Positions 1 through 7,903 of a stretch of DNA of 31,639 bases are shown here, in pieces. Both the position numbers and the translations under genes were made by a program. Numbering within the stretch: the first letter of the stretch is position 1; each line of letters opens with the position of its first letter. The DNA is from JAQBXX01 sp963925015 (lineage in GTDB: Bacteria > Pseudomonadota > Gammaproteobacteria > SURF-13): NCBI GenBank assembly GCA_963925015.1, contig CAWUTX010000088.1, forward strand, positions 1 through 31,639. The letters are read 5' to 3'. Under the pieces are notes generated by a model. The model was not told where the DNA came from. It ran no database searches and was given only the letters and a program-made list of their open reading frames with translations.

Positions 1-596
1 TGGCGGCGCGAGCCTTCGGCGCTGAAGTCTGCATGACATCGTCCAACCATCTCTCCGGCACTGAGCGTCTCGCCGAGGCCGCAGCAAAGCTGAACATGAG
101 TGATGACGAGATAGTGGTCAACGTGCAGGGCGACGAACCGCTCATCCCCCCCGCCATCATCGCGCAGGCGGCGCGCAATCTTGCCGCACACCCGCAGGCC
201 TCCGTTGCCACGCTGTGTGAACGTATCACCGAGGCCGCTGATTTATTCGATCCCAACGTGTGTAAGGTAGTGGTAGACCATCAGGGTTATGCGCTCTATT
301 TCAGCCGCGCCCCGATTCCCTGGCACCGGCAGGCCTTCGCCTCAGGCCGTCAGCATCTGCCGGATGATACGCAGCACTTCCGCCACATCGGTCTCTACGC
401 CTACCGCGCAGGTTTTCTCAAGCAATACACCACCTGGCCCGCCACCGTGCTGGAGCAAACCGAGGCACTGGAGCAGTTGCGCGTGCTGTGGCACGGCCAT
501 CGCATCCATATCGATCTGGCGCTGGAAACGCCGGGGCCTGGAGTGGATACCGAATACGACCTTGCGCGCGTCGAGCGCCTGATGGGTTTACGCTAG
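1..596 (+). CDS. kdsB: 3-deoxy-manno-octulosonate cytidylyltransferase, 5'-truncated
   Basis: CMP-KDO synthetase activates KDO with CTP for lipopolysaccharide inner-core synthesis in the cytoplasm. The reading frame is open from base 3 to the TAG at 594-596, so the N-terminal nucleotide-binding segment lies outside the window. About 197 residues remain, against roughly 245-250 for the family. Visible family motifs include SGTERLAE, NVQGDEPLIPP, GYALYFSRAPIPW, EQLRVLWHG and the closing PGPGVDTEYDLARV. The ATG at 33 is internal (the MTSSNHLSGTERLAE region aligns with the middle of KdsB) and is not the true start. The gene indicates an LPS-bearing Gram-negative host. Identity is secure; only the 5' end is missing. 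Confidence 0.96.
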   Translation, partial: AARAFGAEVCMTSSNHLSGTERLAEAAAKLNMSDDEIVVNVQGDEPLIPPAIIAQAARNLAAHPQASVATLCERITEAADLFDPNVCKVVVDHQGYALYFSRAPIPWHRQAFASGRQHLPDDTQHFRHIGLYAYRAGFLKQYTTWPATVLEQTEALEQLRVLWHGHRIHIDLALETPGPGVDTEYDLARVERLMGLR

Positions 597-639
597 TAGA
601 TTCAAGCTCACAAAATCCGGATGCAATTCACCTGTTATT

Positions 640-855
640 TCATCGTGCAGCGGAATAATTAAAGATAGGCGCGACTCGGCGATGTGCCTGGCCATGCTGG
701 TCGCCCTGGATCACGGTGTGCCGCTCGTAGTCCTGCAACACCAAGGCGGGCCCATCCTCCAGTATCTCGATAATCTGGCATTCGATATTCTGATGGCGCA
801 CGCGGCGCCCGATAAAGGCGCGCAGTTGTTCAAGGCTTACGGTATGAGAGGACAT
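640..855 (-). CDS. small conserved hypothetical protein, 71 aa
   Basis: An unnamed protein of 71 residues, convergent with kdsB and divergent from the phosphatase gene. The sequence has a coherent, non-repetitive composition with segments RRVRHQNIECQIIEILEDG, LVLQDYERHTVIQ and QHGQAHRRV. It resembles, from memory, a short family seen near LPS/kdsB genes in gammaproteobacteria, but I cannot name a domain. No signal peptide, membrane segment or Cys cluster is present. The start at 855 has no convincing Shine-Dalgarno (SD) site. The opposite-strand frame over the same bases looks like a shadow. It could be a small beta-rich cytoplasmic protein; the function is unknown. Confidence 0.6.
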   Translation of the reverse strand: MSSHTVSLEQLRAFIGRRVRHQNIECQIIEILEDGPALVLQDYERHTVIQGDQHGQAHRRVAPIFNYSAAR

Positions 856-923
856 ACATATGCACTACCGGGGTAGCGCCGGGTAAGTCCATCTTTCCGA
901 TGCAGGATTTGAGGATGCCGTGT

Positions 924-1415
924 ATGGAACACAAAAAAGTGCGGGTGTTGTTCGTGTGCATGGGCAATATCTGCCGTTCACCATTGGCGCACGGTTTTTT
1001 TGAGCAATTGGTCGCACAGGCGGGTCTCAGCGCGCGCATCGAGGTAGATTCCGCAGGCACTCACAGCTATCACATCGGCGAGCCGCCCGATGAGCGTGCC
1101 CGGCAGAGTGCATTACGGCGTGGTTTTGATATTGGCCATCAGCGCGCCCGGCGTGCGCAAGCGTCGGATTTCGAGCAGTTTGATTATGTGCTCGCCATGG
1201 ACGAGGAAAATTATCGTCATCTGGAGCGCTTGAGCGACGTTGCATACAGGCACAAATTGAAGCTGTTGCTTGAGTTCGCGCCGCAACTTAACGAGCGCGA
1301 GGTGCCCGATCCTTACTACGGTGGCGCCAGCGGTTTCGAGTGCGTGATCGACCTCGTGGAGGAGGCCGCGCGCGGGCTGCTCGCGGATATACGCCAACGT
1401 CATCTCGATGTCTGA
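924..1415 (+). CDS. low-molecular-weight protein-tyrosine-phosphatase family protein
   Basis: Cytosolic phosphatase of the LMW-PTP family, about 163 residues. The catalytic P-loop C-X5-R is seen near the N-terminus as VCMGNICRSP, and the general-acid Asp loop as DPYYGG near residue 132. The frame is also open from ATGs at 900 and 915. The ATG at 924 is preferred because GAGG at 911-914 sits 9 bases ahead of it and the protein then starts just before the catalytic beta-strand, as in the family. Its stop overlaps the following kinase gene by 8 bases. This pairing suggests a sugar-phosphate-on-protein or ribulosamine-phosphate substrate rather than phosphotyrosine signalling (inference). The family is otherwise known in exopolysaccharide control and arsenate reduction, but no such partners are nearby. 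Confidence 0.9.
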   Translation: MEHKKVRVLFVCMGNICRSPLAHGFFEQLVAQAGLSARIEVDSAGTHSYHIGEPPDERARQSALRRGFDIGHQRARRAQASDFEQFDYVLAMDEENYRHLERLSDVAYRHKLKLLLEFAPQLNEREVPDPYYGGASGFECVIDLVEEAARGLLADIRQRHLDV

Positions 1416-2274
1416 TGGCGATACACTGCATGAGCAGATTGCCGCCGTCATTAGCGCTACGCCGCGCTCCATAGCGCCGCTTTCCGGCGGTTGTGTGGGC
1501 GAGGTCTACCGCGTAACACTCCCTGATAACACATCACTGGTCGCCAAGCTGGATCGCTCGGCCAATCCACGCCTGGCCTGCGAGGGTCGCATGCTGCGCT
1601 ATCTTGCAGAGCACTCGCGCCTGCCGGTGCCCGCAGTATTGCACAGTTCCGATTCGCTGCTGCTGATGGAGTATATCGAAGGTGAGAGCCACTTTACTGT
1701 AGCTGCACAACGCCATGCCGCAGAACTCCTCGTGGAGCTGCACAACTTAAGCGCACCGCGTGGTTTCGGTTTTGAGGAGGACACGTTGATCGGCGGGCTG
1801 CATCAACCCAACCCGTGGACGGCGTCGTGGATTGATTTTTTCCGCGATCAACGCCTGATGCATATGGGTAGCGTAGCGGTGAAAGCGGGGCGTATGCCGC
1901 ACACGTTGCTGGGGCGGCTGGAACGATTTTCGGCACGTCTCGATGAATGGCTGGAGGAGCCTACGCGCGCTTCACTGATTCACGGTGACGTGTGGACTAC
2001 CAACGTGCTGGCGCGCAACGGGCGCATCACGGGCTTCATCGATCCGGCGATTTATTATGCCCACGCCGAGATTGAGCTAGCCTTTACCACGCTCTTCGGC
2101 ACCTTCGATGAAGGTTTTTTTCGCCGCTACGAAGAGTTGCGCCCTATCGCGCCCGGTTTCATGGAAGTGCGACGTGATATTTACAATCTGTATCCGCTTC
2201 TCGTCCATGTGCGCCTGTTCGGCGGCGGATACGTTGCCTCGGTGGAGCGCATTCTCCACCGTTTCGGTTTTTGA
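1408..2274 (+). CDS. fructosamine/ketosamine-3-kinase family protein
   Basis: An ATP-dependent kinase of the FN3K/ketosamine-kinase family, 288 residues, the normal family length. Visible motifs are the glycine-rich SGGCVGEVYRV (about 26-36), the ATP-site Lys in LVAKLDR (about 47), the catalytic loop HGDVWTTNV (192-200) and the FN3K signature DPAIYYAHAEIELA (212-225). Members phosphorylate Amadori-type ketoamines (fructosamines, ribulosamines, erythrulosamines) on glycated protein amines, making the adduct unstable and restoring the amine. The start codon overlaps the end of the phosphatase gene by 8 bases, implying translational coupling. The substrate sugar cannot be read from sequence. Downstream rne is convergent with an 8-base gap and no clear terminator. 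Confidence 0.9.
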   Translation: MSDGDTLHEQIAAVISATPRSIAPLSGGCVGEVYRVTLPDNTSLVAKLDRSANPRLACEGRMLRYLAEHSRLPVPAVLHSSDSLLLMEYIEGESHFTVAAQRHAAELLVELHNLSAPRGFGFEEDTLIGGLHQPNPWTASWIDFFRDQRLMHMGSVAVKAGRMPHTLLGRLERFSARLDEWLEEPTRASLIHGDVWTTNVLARNGRITGFIDPAIYYAHAEIELAFTTLFGTFDEGFFRRYEELRPIAPGFMEVRRDIYNLYPLLVHVRLFGGGYVASVERILHRFGF

Positions 2275-2282
2275 GCGCGCAA

Positions 2283-4644
2283 TTATTCTGGCTTGTTTCC
2301 CGGTGTGACGGCGACGCTTTCCCGTGGCTCGGAAGGATTGTGGTGTGAGTGATCCGGTAGCGGAAACACCGGGCGCACGTGCTCCACTGCGGGTATCGCG
2401 AAAGGCGGAAATGGCGCCTGCGTGGGCTCGCGTGCTGGCAGCGGCGCAGTGATTACAGGCGACCTGTTTTCAGTCGGCGCAGCTGTTACGGGACTCGCCA
2501 CAGGCGGCTCATGTCTCTCTGCGGTCATGGGAGAAGCGTCCGGTGTTGCCGTCTGGGCCGACTCAGGGGCTCCCTCGGCGGTGGCCTGCCCACCTTCCTG
2601 ACGGCGGCGGCGCCCGCCACGGCGTCCGCGGCGTCCACTGCCACGCGGACGTTCAGTGGCACTCACACCCTCGCGTGCGCCTTCAATGGCCGGCACAGCG
2701 GCAGGGGCTTCCACGACCACTTCCTTGCGCTCGACCACCTTCTCCTGCATTGGCGGCGGCACTGGCGTAGCGGGGCGTTGTTGCTTTGCACTACTTTTTT
2801 CGCGCATACGACGCGTGTCTTGTTGCTCCTGGCGTGCCTTATGGCGCTCGCGGCCGCGGCCGCTTTCGCGCGCTTTGTCACGCGGGCGTGCTGTGGATGC
2901 TCTGGGGCGTGCGTGCGTGGTTTCAGTGACGGAGGCTTCTTCGCTGCCGACCAGTTTGCTCCACAGGCGGGCCAACAAGCCGGGCTGGTCTTTTTCCACT
3001 CGTGTCTGTGACGGAGTCGGCGCAGGCGGCGGCGGCATCGCCACCGTGCTCTTGACGGCCGGTTCCTCCGGTGTGGGGCGTTGTACGGCACCCATCTTTT
3101 CACTTGGAGTTTCGATAGGTATTGCGATCTGGTAGCTGCTCGGCGCGACAATGTCTTCAGCGCCGAGATCCTCGGCGCGCAAGCGCTGGATTTCATACTG
3201 CGGCGTCTGCATCGACGGGTGCGGGATCAGCAGCACGCTGATGCGGTGACGCTGTTCAATGGAGTTTACCGCCTGACGTTTCTCGTTCAGCAAGTAGGTG
3301 GCGACATTGACCGGCAATTGCGCGACGATCTTGGCGGTGCTTTCCTTGAGCGCCTCTTCTTCGATGAGGCGCAGGATAGAAAGGGCGGCCGACTCCACGC
3401 TGCGTATGTTGCCCTGGCCGCTGCAACGCGGGCACATCATGAGCGTGGACTCACCGAGCGAGGAGCGCAGACGCTGACGCGACATCTCCAGCAGACCGAA
3501 ACGTGAGATGCGTCCAATCTGAACCCGTGCGCGATCCATCTTGAGGGCTTCTTCGAGGCGATCCTCCACCAGGCGCTTGTTGCGTGGCGGCGTCATGTCG
3601 ATGAAATCGATCACGATGAGGCCGCCCAAGTCGCGCAGTCGCAACTGGCGTGAGATTTCATCCGCCGCTTCGAGATTGGTGTTGAGCGCGGTTTCCTCGA
3701 TGTCGCTGCCTTTGGTGGCGCGCGCCGAGTTGATGTCGATGGATACCAGGGCTTCGGTGTGGTCGATCACGATGGCGCCGCCGGAGGGCAGGCGCACCTC
3801 GCGCCGGTAGGCCGATTCGATCTGGCTTTCGATCTGGAAACGGGAAAACAGCGGCACGTGATCCTGATACAACTTCACCTTGGACAGGTTGTGCGGCATC
3901 ACCTGCTGCATGAACTCACACGCCTCGTTGTAGACGGTCTCGCTGTCGATCAGGATTTCCGTGATGTCCTTGCGCAGGTAGTCGCGGATCGCACGGATCA
4001 CGAAGTTGCTTTCCTGATAGATCAGGAACGGCGCCGGGCGAGTGGCGGGTGCCTCTTGTATGGCTTTCCACAATTGGAGCAGATAGTCGAGATCCCACTG
4101 TAATTCTTCGACGCTCTTGCCGACGCCCGCAGTGCGCACGATCAGGCCCATGTCGTCCGGCAGGGTGAGCGCGTTGAGCGCATCACGCAGCTCGGCGCGG
4201 TCATCACCTTCGATGCGCCGCGACACGCCGCCGGCGCCCGGATTGTTGGGCATGAGCACCAGATAGCGCCCGGCCAGGCTGATGAAAGAGGTGAGCGCCG
4301 CACCCTTGGTGCCGCGCTCTTCCTTTTCTATCTGTACCACGATCTCCTGTCCTTCGCGCAGCATATCGCGGATGCTGGTGCGCCCGGTGGTAGGATTGTA
4401 GGAGGGGGAGGAAATTGGAGCGGGCGATTTCCCGCAGCGGGAGAAAGCCGTGGCGTTCCGCGCCATAATCGACAAAGGCCGCCTCAAGGCTGGCCTCAAC
4501 GCGAGTCACCTTGGCCTTATAGATATTGGATTTTTTCTGTTCGCGCCCGGCGGTCTCGATATCGAGGTCGTACAGTTGCTGGCCGTCGACCAGCGCTACG
4601 CGCAACTCTTCCGGCTGAGTTGCGTTAAACAGCATTCTTTTCAT
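2283..4644 (-). pseudogene. rne: ribonuclease E, interrupted by an apparent one-base frameshift
   Basis: RNase E, the endonuclease and scaffold of the RNA degradosome. The N-terminal part (MKRMLFNATQPEELRV..., S1 domain, to about residue 78 at SNF) is read from 4644 down to about 4410. The rest (from SYNPTTGRTSIRDM onward) lies in another frame. The switch falls on a G5 run at 4404-4408; removing one base gives one continuous protein of about 786 aa. Catalytic-core motifs are intact: IDINSARATKG, GLIVIDFIDM (metal-binding Asp) and the Zn-link CPRCSGQG. The C-terminal tail is Arg/Pro/Ala-rich (GRRGRRGGRRRR), typical of the degradosome scaffold though shorter than the E. coli tail. The start is chosen by an AAGGA 7 bases upstream. 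As rne is usually essential, a sequencing error is more likely than a real lesion. Confidence 0.93.
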
Positions 4645-4714
4645 GTCATATTCCTTTTGCCAGCGCTCAACCACATCCTGTTGTGGCGGCAGCCGTGCGG
4701 CCCTTGCTTTACTA

Positions 4715-4747
4715 TGTCAGTGCAGCCGGGGTTCGGCTGCACTGACA
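4715..4747 (-). promoter_or_regulatory. hairpin I in the rne leader
   Basis: A perfect inverted repeat with 14-base arms TGTCAGTGCAGCCG and CGGCTGCACTGACA around a 5-base loop. It lies about 70 bases upstream of the rne start on the strand transcribed into the rne 5' UTR. In E. coli the rne 5' UTR is a structured sensor through which RNase E autoregulates its own mRNA. The position fits such an element, but the sequence is not shown to be homologous. A terminator is unlikely, as no U-tract follows on either strand. Confidence 0.6.
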
Positions 4748-4759
4748 GGGCCCGCTCGA

Positions 4760-4778
4760 CATCTCCTGATTGGAGGTG
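4760..4778 (-). promoter_or_regulatory. hairpin II in the rne leader
   Basis: A second short stem, CATCTCC / GGAGGTG around TGATT, with one wobble pair. It follows hairpin I closely in the same leader. It is probably part of the same folded 5' UTR. Confidence 0.4.
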
Positions 4779-4804
4779 GGGGCGTGATGTCTATCGGTAA
4801 TCAC

Positions 4805-4830
4805 GGCCATACTTCTGTTTTAAGATGGCC
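4805..4830 (-). promoter_or_regulatory. hairpin III in the rne leader
   Basis: A third inverted repeat, GGCCAT / ATGGCC, with a 14-base loop, further out in the rne-rluC divergent region. Three consecutive stems make a structured rne leader the simplest reading. The remaining sequence to 4988 shows no strong sigma-70 consensus in either direction. Confidence 0.35.
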
Positions 4831-4925
4831 CTGAGGTGTGGTTGCGCCGGTCTATGGCCGACCAACCTTGCAAATCTGTGTTCCAGTCAGATCAAATTTC
4901 CTGTAAATCGGTACAAATTGCCGCA

Positions 4926-4981
4926 GATTGAGTTAAATTACGCTGCTGCATGCGACAGACAGACCGATTGAGTTGAATTAT
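4926..4981 (+). repeat. 16-bp direct repeat ahead of rluC
   Basis: GATTGAGTTAAATTAC (4926-4941) and GATTGAGTTGAATTAT (4966-4981) match at 14 of 16 bases and are exactly 40 bp apart. The second copy ends 7 bases before the rluC ATG and covers its ribosome-binding area. No strong SD site is otherwise visible there. It could be a pair of binding sites on one face of the helix or a small local duplication. Confidence 0.5.
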
Positions 4982-4988
4982 CTCAAAA

Positions 4989-5942
4989 ATGAGCAAAACT
5001 TGCAAAGATATTGATAAACCGGTCAATTTTATTGAAATTGGCCCCAGTCACGCGGGCCAGCGTATCGACAACTTTCTGTTGTCACATCTAAAAACTGTCC
5101 CCAAAAGCCGGGTTTACCGCATTGTGCGCAAGGGCGAGGTGAGGGTCAACAAGGGCCGCATCAAGCCCGACTACCGCCTGCAGGCGGGCGACCTGGTGCG
5201 GATACCGCCATTGCGCATCGAAGAGGCCGCCCCCAAGCCGCCCCCGGCATCGCATGTTCTCACGCGGGTGGGTGCCTGCGTGCTGCATGAAGACGACAAC
5301 CTGCTGGTACTGAACAAGCCCGCCGGTATCGCCGTACACGGCGGCAGCGGGGTGTCGCACGGGGTCATCGAGGCCTTGCGTATACTGCGCCCCGAAGCGC
5401 CTTTTCTGGAGCTGGTTCATCGCCTCGACCGCGATACCTCCGGTTGCCTCATGATCGCCAAGACACGCCCTACGCTGCTGGCGCTGCACGAGTTGTTGCG
5501 CACCGGCAGCATGGAAAAGTATTACCTCGCCCTGGTGCAGGGACGCTGGAGCGGAGGCGCGCGCACGGTCAACGCCGCGCTGCGCAGAAACGTGCTGCGT
5601 TCGGGTGAGCGCATGGTGCAAATCACTGATGAGGGCAAGGAGGCCGAGAGCGTATTCGAGCCGCAGCGGATTTACGCCGCTACCAGCCTGCTGCGCATCG
5701 CACTGCACAGCGGGCGCACGCACCAGATTCGTGTGCACGCGGCGCATATCGGGCATCCGCTTGCCGGTGACGATAAATACGGTGACGCCGACTTCAACCG
5801 CGCGATGCGCGCCGTCGGTTTGAAGCACGTGTTTCTGCATGCACGCGAGATAGCCTTGCAACTACCTGGCGAGAGCCGGAAAATTCACGTCACCGCGCCG
5901 CTGCCCGCCGATCTGCAGCAGGTGCTTGAGAAGCTTGCCTGA
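4989..5942 (+). CDS. rluC: 23S rRNA pseudouridine synthase RluC
   Basis: Converts specific uridines of 23S rRNA (positions 955, 2504 and 2580 in E. coli) to pseudouridine. It has 317 residues, the usual length. An S4 RNA-binding domain spans about residues 22-80 (GQRIDNFLL, SRVYRIVRKGEVRVNKGR). It is followed by the RluA-type catalytic domain with HRLDRDTSG and catalytic Asp147, and GRTHQIRVHAAHIGHPL. The assignment to RluC rather than RluD is supported by divergent placement next to rne, as in E. coli. It ends in a TGATG overlap with the HAD gene. Confidence 0.95.
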   Translation: MSKTCKDIDKPVNFIEIGPSHAGQRIDNFLLSHLKTVPKSRVYRIVRKGEVRVNKGRIKPDYRLQAGDLVRIPPLRIEEAAPKPPPASHVLTRVGACVLHEDDNLLVLNKPAGIAVHGGSGVSHGVIEALRILRPEAPFLELVHRLDRDTSGCLMIAKTRPTLLALHELLRTGSMEKYYLALVQGRWSGGARTVNAALRRNVLRSGERMVQITDEGKEAESVFEPQRIYAATSLLRIALHSGRTHQIRVHAAHIGHPLAGDDKYGDADFNRAMRAVGLKHVFLHAREIALQLPGESRKIHVTAPLPADLQQVLEKLA

Positions 5943-6646
5943 TGGCCGACGAATTCAAGCTGCTGGTGTTCGACTGGGACGGCACACTGATGGATTCGGC
6001 GGCGCATATCGTATATTGCATGCGCCATGCGATCCACGACAGCGGGCTGCCCGCAAAAGACGACGCTGCTATCCGCAATATCATCGGCCTCGGTTTGAGT
6101 GAGGCGCTGTATACTTTGTTCCCGGAAAGTGACGACTCGCTGCATGACGCAATCACGCAGCGCTACCGTCATCATTTTCTCTCCGGCACGCACGCGCCCT
6201 CAGGATTGTTTGCGGGCGCCGATGCAACACTGTGCGCACTTGCAGAGACGGGCTATCTGCTCGCCGTCGCCACCGGCAAGGGTCGTCACGGCCTCGACCA
6301 CGTGCTTGAACAAACCGGACTGAAAAAATTCTTTCACGCATCACGCTGCGTGGATGAGGCGCCCTCCAAGCCGCATCCACAGATGCTGTTTGACCTCATG
6401 GATGCGCTGGGCGTGACGCCGGACGCTACCCTGATGATAGGCGATACCGAGTATGATATGCACATGGCGCGCAATGCAGGCGTGCCCGCCCTGGGAGTGA
6501 GCTACGGCGTCCACGGGCGCGAGCGGTTGTTGCAGTGCGGCGCGCTCGACTGCCTCGATGCCATCCACGAGCTGCCTGCATGGCTGGTGCGGAGAGGGGC
6601 TGTGGCAACTACGGATGTGTTACTAAGGAGCTCATTAGTAAGGTGA
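5942..6646 (+). CDS. HAD-family phosphatase (phosphoglycolate phosphatase-like)
   Basis: HAD-superfamily hydrolase of 234 residues with a helical cap. Motif I is FDWDGTLMDS (about 9-18) with nucleophile Asp10 and acid/base Asp12. Motif II is the Thr in VATGKG, motif III the Lys in SKPHP, and motif IV GDTEYDM. It starts on the TGATG that ends rluC, so it is translationally coupled. This rluC-HAD-sppA order is common in gammaproteobacteria, where the gene is often labelled phosphoglycolate phosphatase. The true substrate is not determinable here. The last 15 or so residues (VATTDVLLRSSLVR) look unlike the family and overlap a small inverted repeat at 6620-6641, so the C-terminus may have been extended. 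Confidence 0.88.
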   Translation: MADEFKLLVFDWDGTLMDSAAHIVYCMRHAIHDSGLPAKDDAAIRNIIGLGLSEALYTLFPESDDSLHDAITQRYRHHFLSGTHAPSGLFAGADATLCALAETGYLLAVATGKGRHGLDHVLEQTGLKKFFHASRCVDEAPSKPHPQMLFDLMDALGVTPDATLMIGDTEYDMHMARNAGVPALGVSYGVHGRERLLQCGALDCLDAIHELPAWLVRRGAVATTDVLLRSSLVR

Positions 6647-6703
6647 CATCTCCGTTACGTCCCCGTCCCTTGTTTAGGGGGCGGGACAGGGTGGGGGGTA
6701 GAG

Positions 6704-6779
6704 TAAACACAGGGATAGTACTAAGAAGAAACAAGGTAAGCGGATATCGCTTACCTTGTTTCTTCTTAGTACCTGTTTA
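6704..6779. repeat. long palindrome immediately upstream of sppA
   Basis: A perfect inverted repeat with 25-base arms at 6718-6742 and 6748-6772 around the 5-base loop GATAT. The stem begins GTACTAAGAAG and closes at GGTAAGCG. After a bulge it can extend with TAAACA (6704-6709) and TGTTTA (6774-6779). It ends just before the sppA SD site. Two weaker inverted repeats precede it: TTACTAA/TTAGTAA at 6620-6641 and GTCCC...GGGAC at 6659-6687. No U-tract follows, so a simple intrinsic terminator is unlikely. It could be an mRNA-stability hairpin, a protein-binding palindrome, or a miniature mobile element remnant. Confidence 0.85.
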
Positions 6780-6791
6780 AGGACGAAAACC

Positions 6792-7763
6792 ATGACGGAT
6801 GAACAAACAACACCAACAACTACCGGCGAACCGAAATCCTGGGAACGTGAGACGCTGAACAAGGTTCTGTTTGCCTCGCTCAACGAGCAACGCCGCACGC
6901 GCCGCTGGGGCATATTTTTCAAAGTGTTGTTTTTCGTGTATCTGTTTTCATTGCTGCTGCTTTATCTTCCTGATGACTTGTCCGGCGGCAGCATGTCGCT
7001 CGACAAGCACACCGCGTTGATCGAGTTGAACGGCGTGATTGCCGACGACAGCAACGCCAGCGCCGATCACATCATCACCGCCCTACGCGCGGCGTTCAAG
7101 GACAAGAATACCGCAGGTATAATTCTGCGTATCAACAGTCCCGGCGGCAGTCCGGTGCAGGCGGGTTACATCAATGACGAGATCGTGCGCCTGCGCGCCA
7201 AATATCCCAAGGTTCCGCTCTACGCGGTGATTACCGACGTCTGCGCTTCCGGCGGCTACTACGTCGCTGCGGCGGCGGACAAGATTTATGCCGACAAGGC
7301 CAGCATCGTCGGTTCCATCGGGGTGCTCATGGACGGTTTCGGTTTCGTCGGCACCATGGAGAAACTCGGTGTCGAACGCCGCCTGCTCGCCGCAGGCGAC
7401 CACAAGGGTTTCCTCGACCCGTTTTCCCCGGTGAAGCAGGATGACGTGGCGCATGTCGAGGGCATGCTCAAGGACATTCATCGCCAGTTCATCGCCACCG
7501 TGAAGAAAGGGCGCGGCACACGGCTAAAGGAAAGCGACACGCTCTATTCTGGCCTGGTGTGGACCGGCGAGCAGGGTGTGGAGATGGGGCTGGTCGATGC
7601 GCTGGGCAGCAGCAGCTATGTCGCGCGCGATGTGATCGGCGCCGAGGACATCGTCGACTTCACGCCGCGTGCGAACTATCTCGACCGCTTTGCCGAGCGC
7701 ATCGGGCTTGCTTTGGGTAAGACGGTGCTGTCGTCTACCTCGGCTTGGGGTGGGCTTAGATAA
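6792..7763 (+). CDS. sppA: S49-family signal peptide peptidase, short form
   Basis: Membrane-anchored serine protease of the SppA/S49 family, 323 residues, the single-domain form. A membrane segment lies at about residues 41-60 after a charged cytoplasmic N-terminus. The catalytic domain shows RINSPGGSP, the nucleophile Ser153 in DVCASGGYY, and the general-base Lys205 in AGDHKGFLDP. It degrades cleaved signal peptides and membrane-protein fragments at the inner membrane. The start at 6792 is chosen because AAGGA (6779-6783) lies 8 bases upstream and the protein then begins MTDEQTT; an in-frame ATG at 6756 falls inside the palindrome and is unlikely. The gene is in its usual place after rluC-HAD. 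Confidence 0.93.
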   Translation: MTDEQTTPTTTGEPKSWERETLNKVLFASLNEQRRTRRWGIFFKVLFFVYLFSLLLLYLPDDLSGGSMSLDKHTALIELNGVIADDSNASADHIITALRAAFKDKNTAGIILRINSPGGSPVQAGYINDEIVRLRAKYPKVPLYAVITDVCASGGYYVAAAADKIYADKASIVGSIGVLMDGFGFVGTMEKLGVERRLLAAGDHKGFLDPFSPVKQDDVAHVEGMLKDIHRQFIATVKKGRGTRLKESDTLYSGLVWTGEQGVEMGLVDALGSSSYVARDVIGAEDIVDFTPRANYLDRFAERIGLALGKTVLSSTSAWGGLR

Positions 7764-7791
7764 GGCGCATAGCTGACCCTGTTCGTTTGTT

Positions 7792-7831
7792 AAAATAGAG
7801 ACTTTTCAACCGCTTCATTAAACTCTATTTT
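7792..7831. repeat. AT-rich inverted repeat downstream of sppA
   Basis: AAAATAGAG (7792-7800) and CTCTATTTT (7823-7831) with a 22-base loop, followed by a short T-run on the plus strand. It sits 28 bases after the sppA stop, at the left edge of the AT-richer insert. It might act as a weak terminator for sppA or mark the edge of the inserted DNA. Confidence 0.4.
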
Positions 7832-7903
7832 TGTTAAGTTTCAACCTAATTACTATTGTTTTTGATGTGCAATTTTTGAAACCCTAAAAAATGGGCTATT
7901 CCA

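Noticed and set aside
2379..3011. Long plus-strand frame of about 210 codons opposite the rne tail
   Set aside because: It lies antisense to the Arg/Pro/Ala-rich RNase E scaffold, with a Cys/Arg/Ala-rich composition typical of shadows of GC-rich genes.
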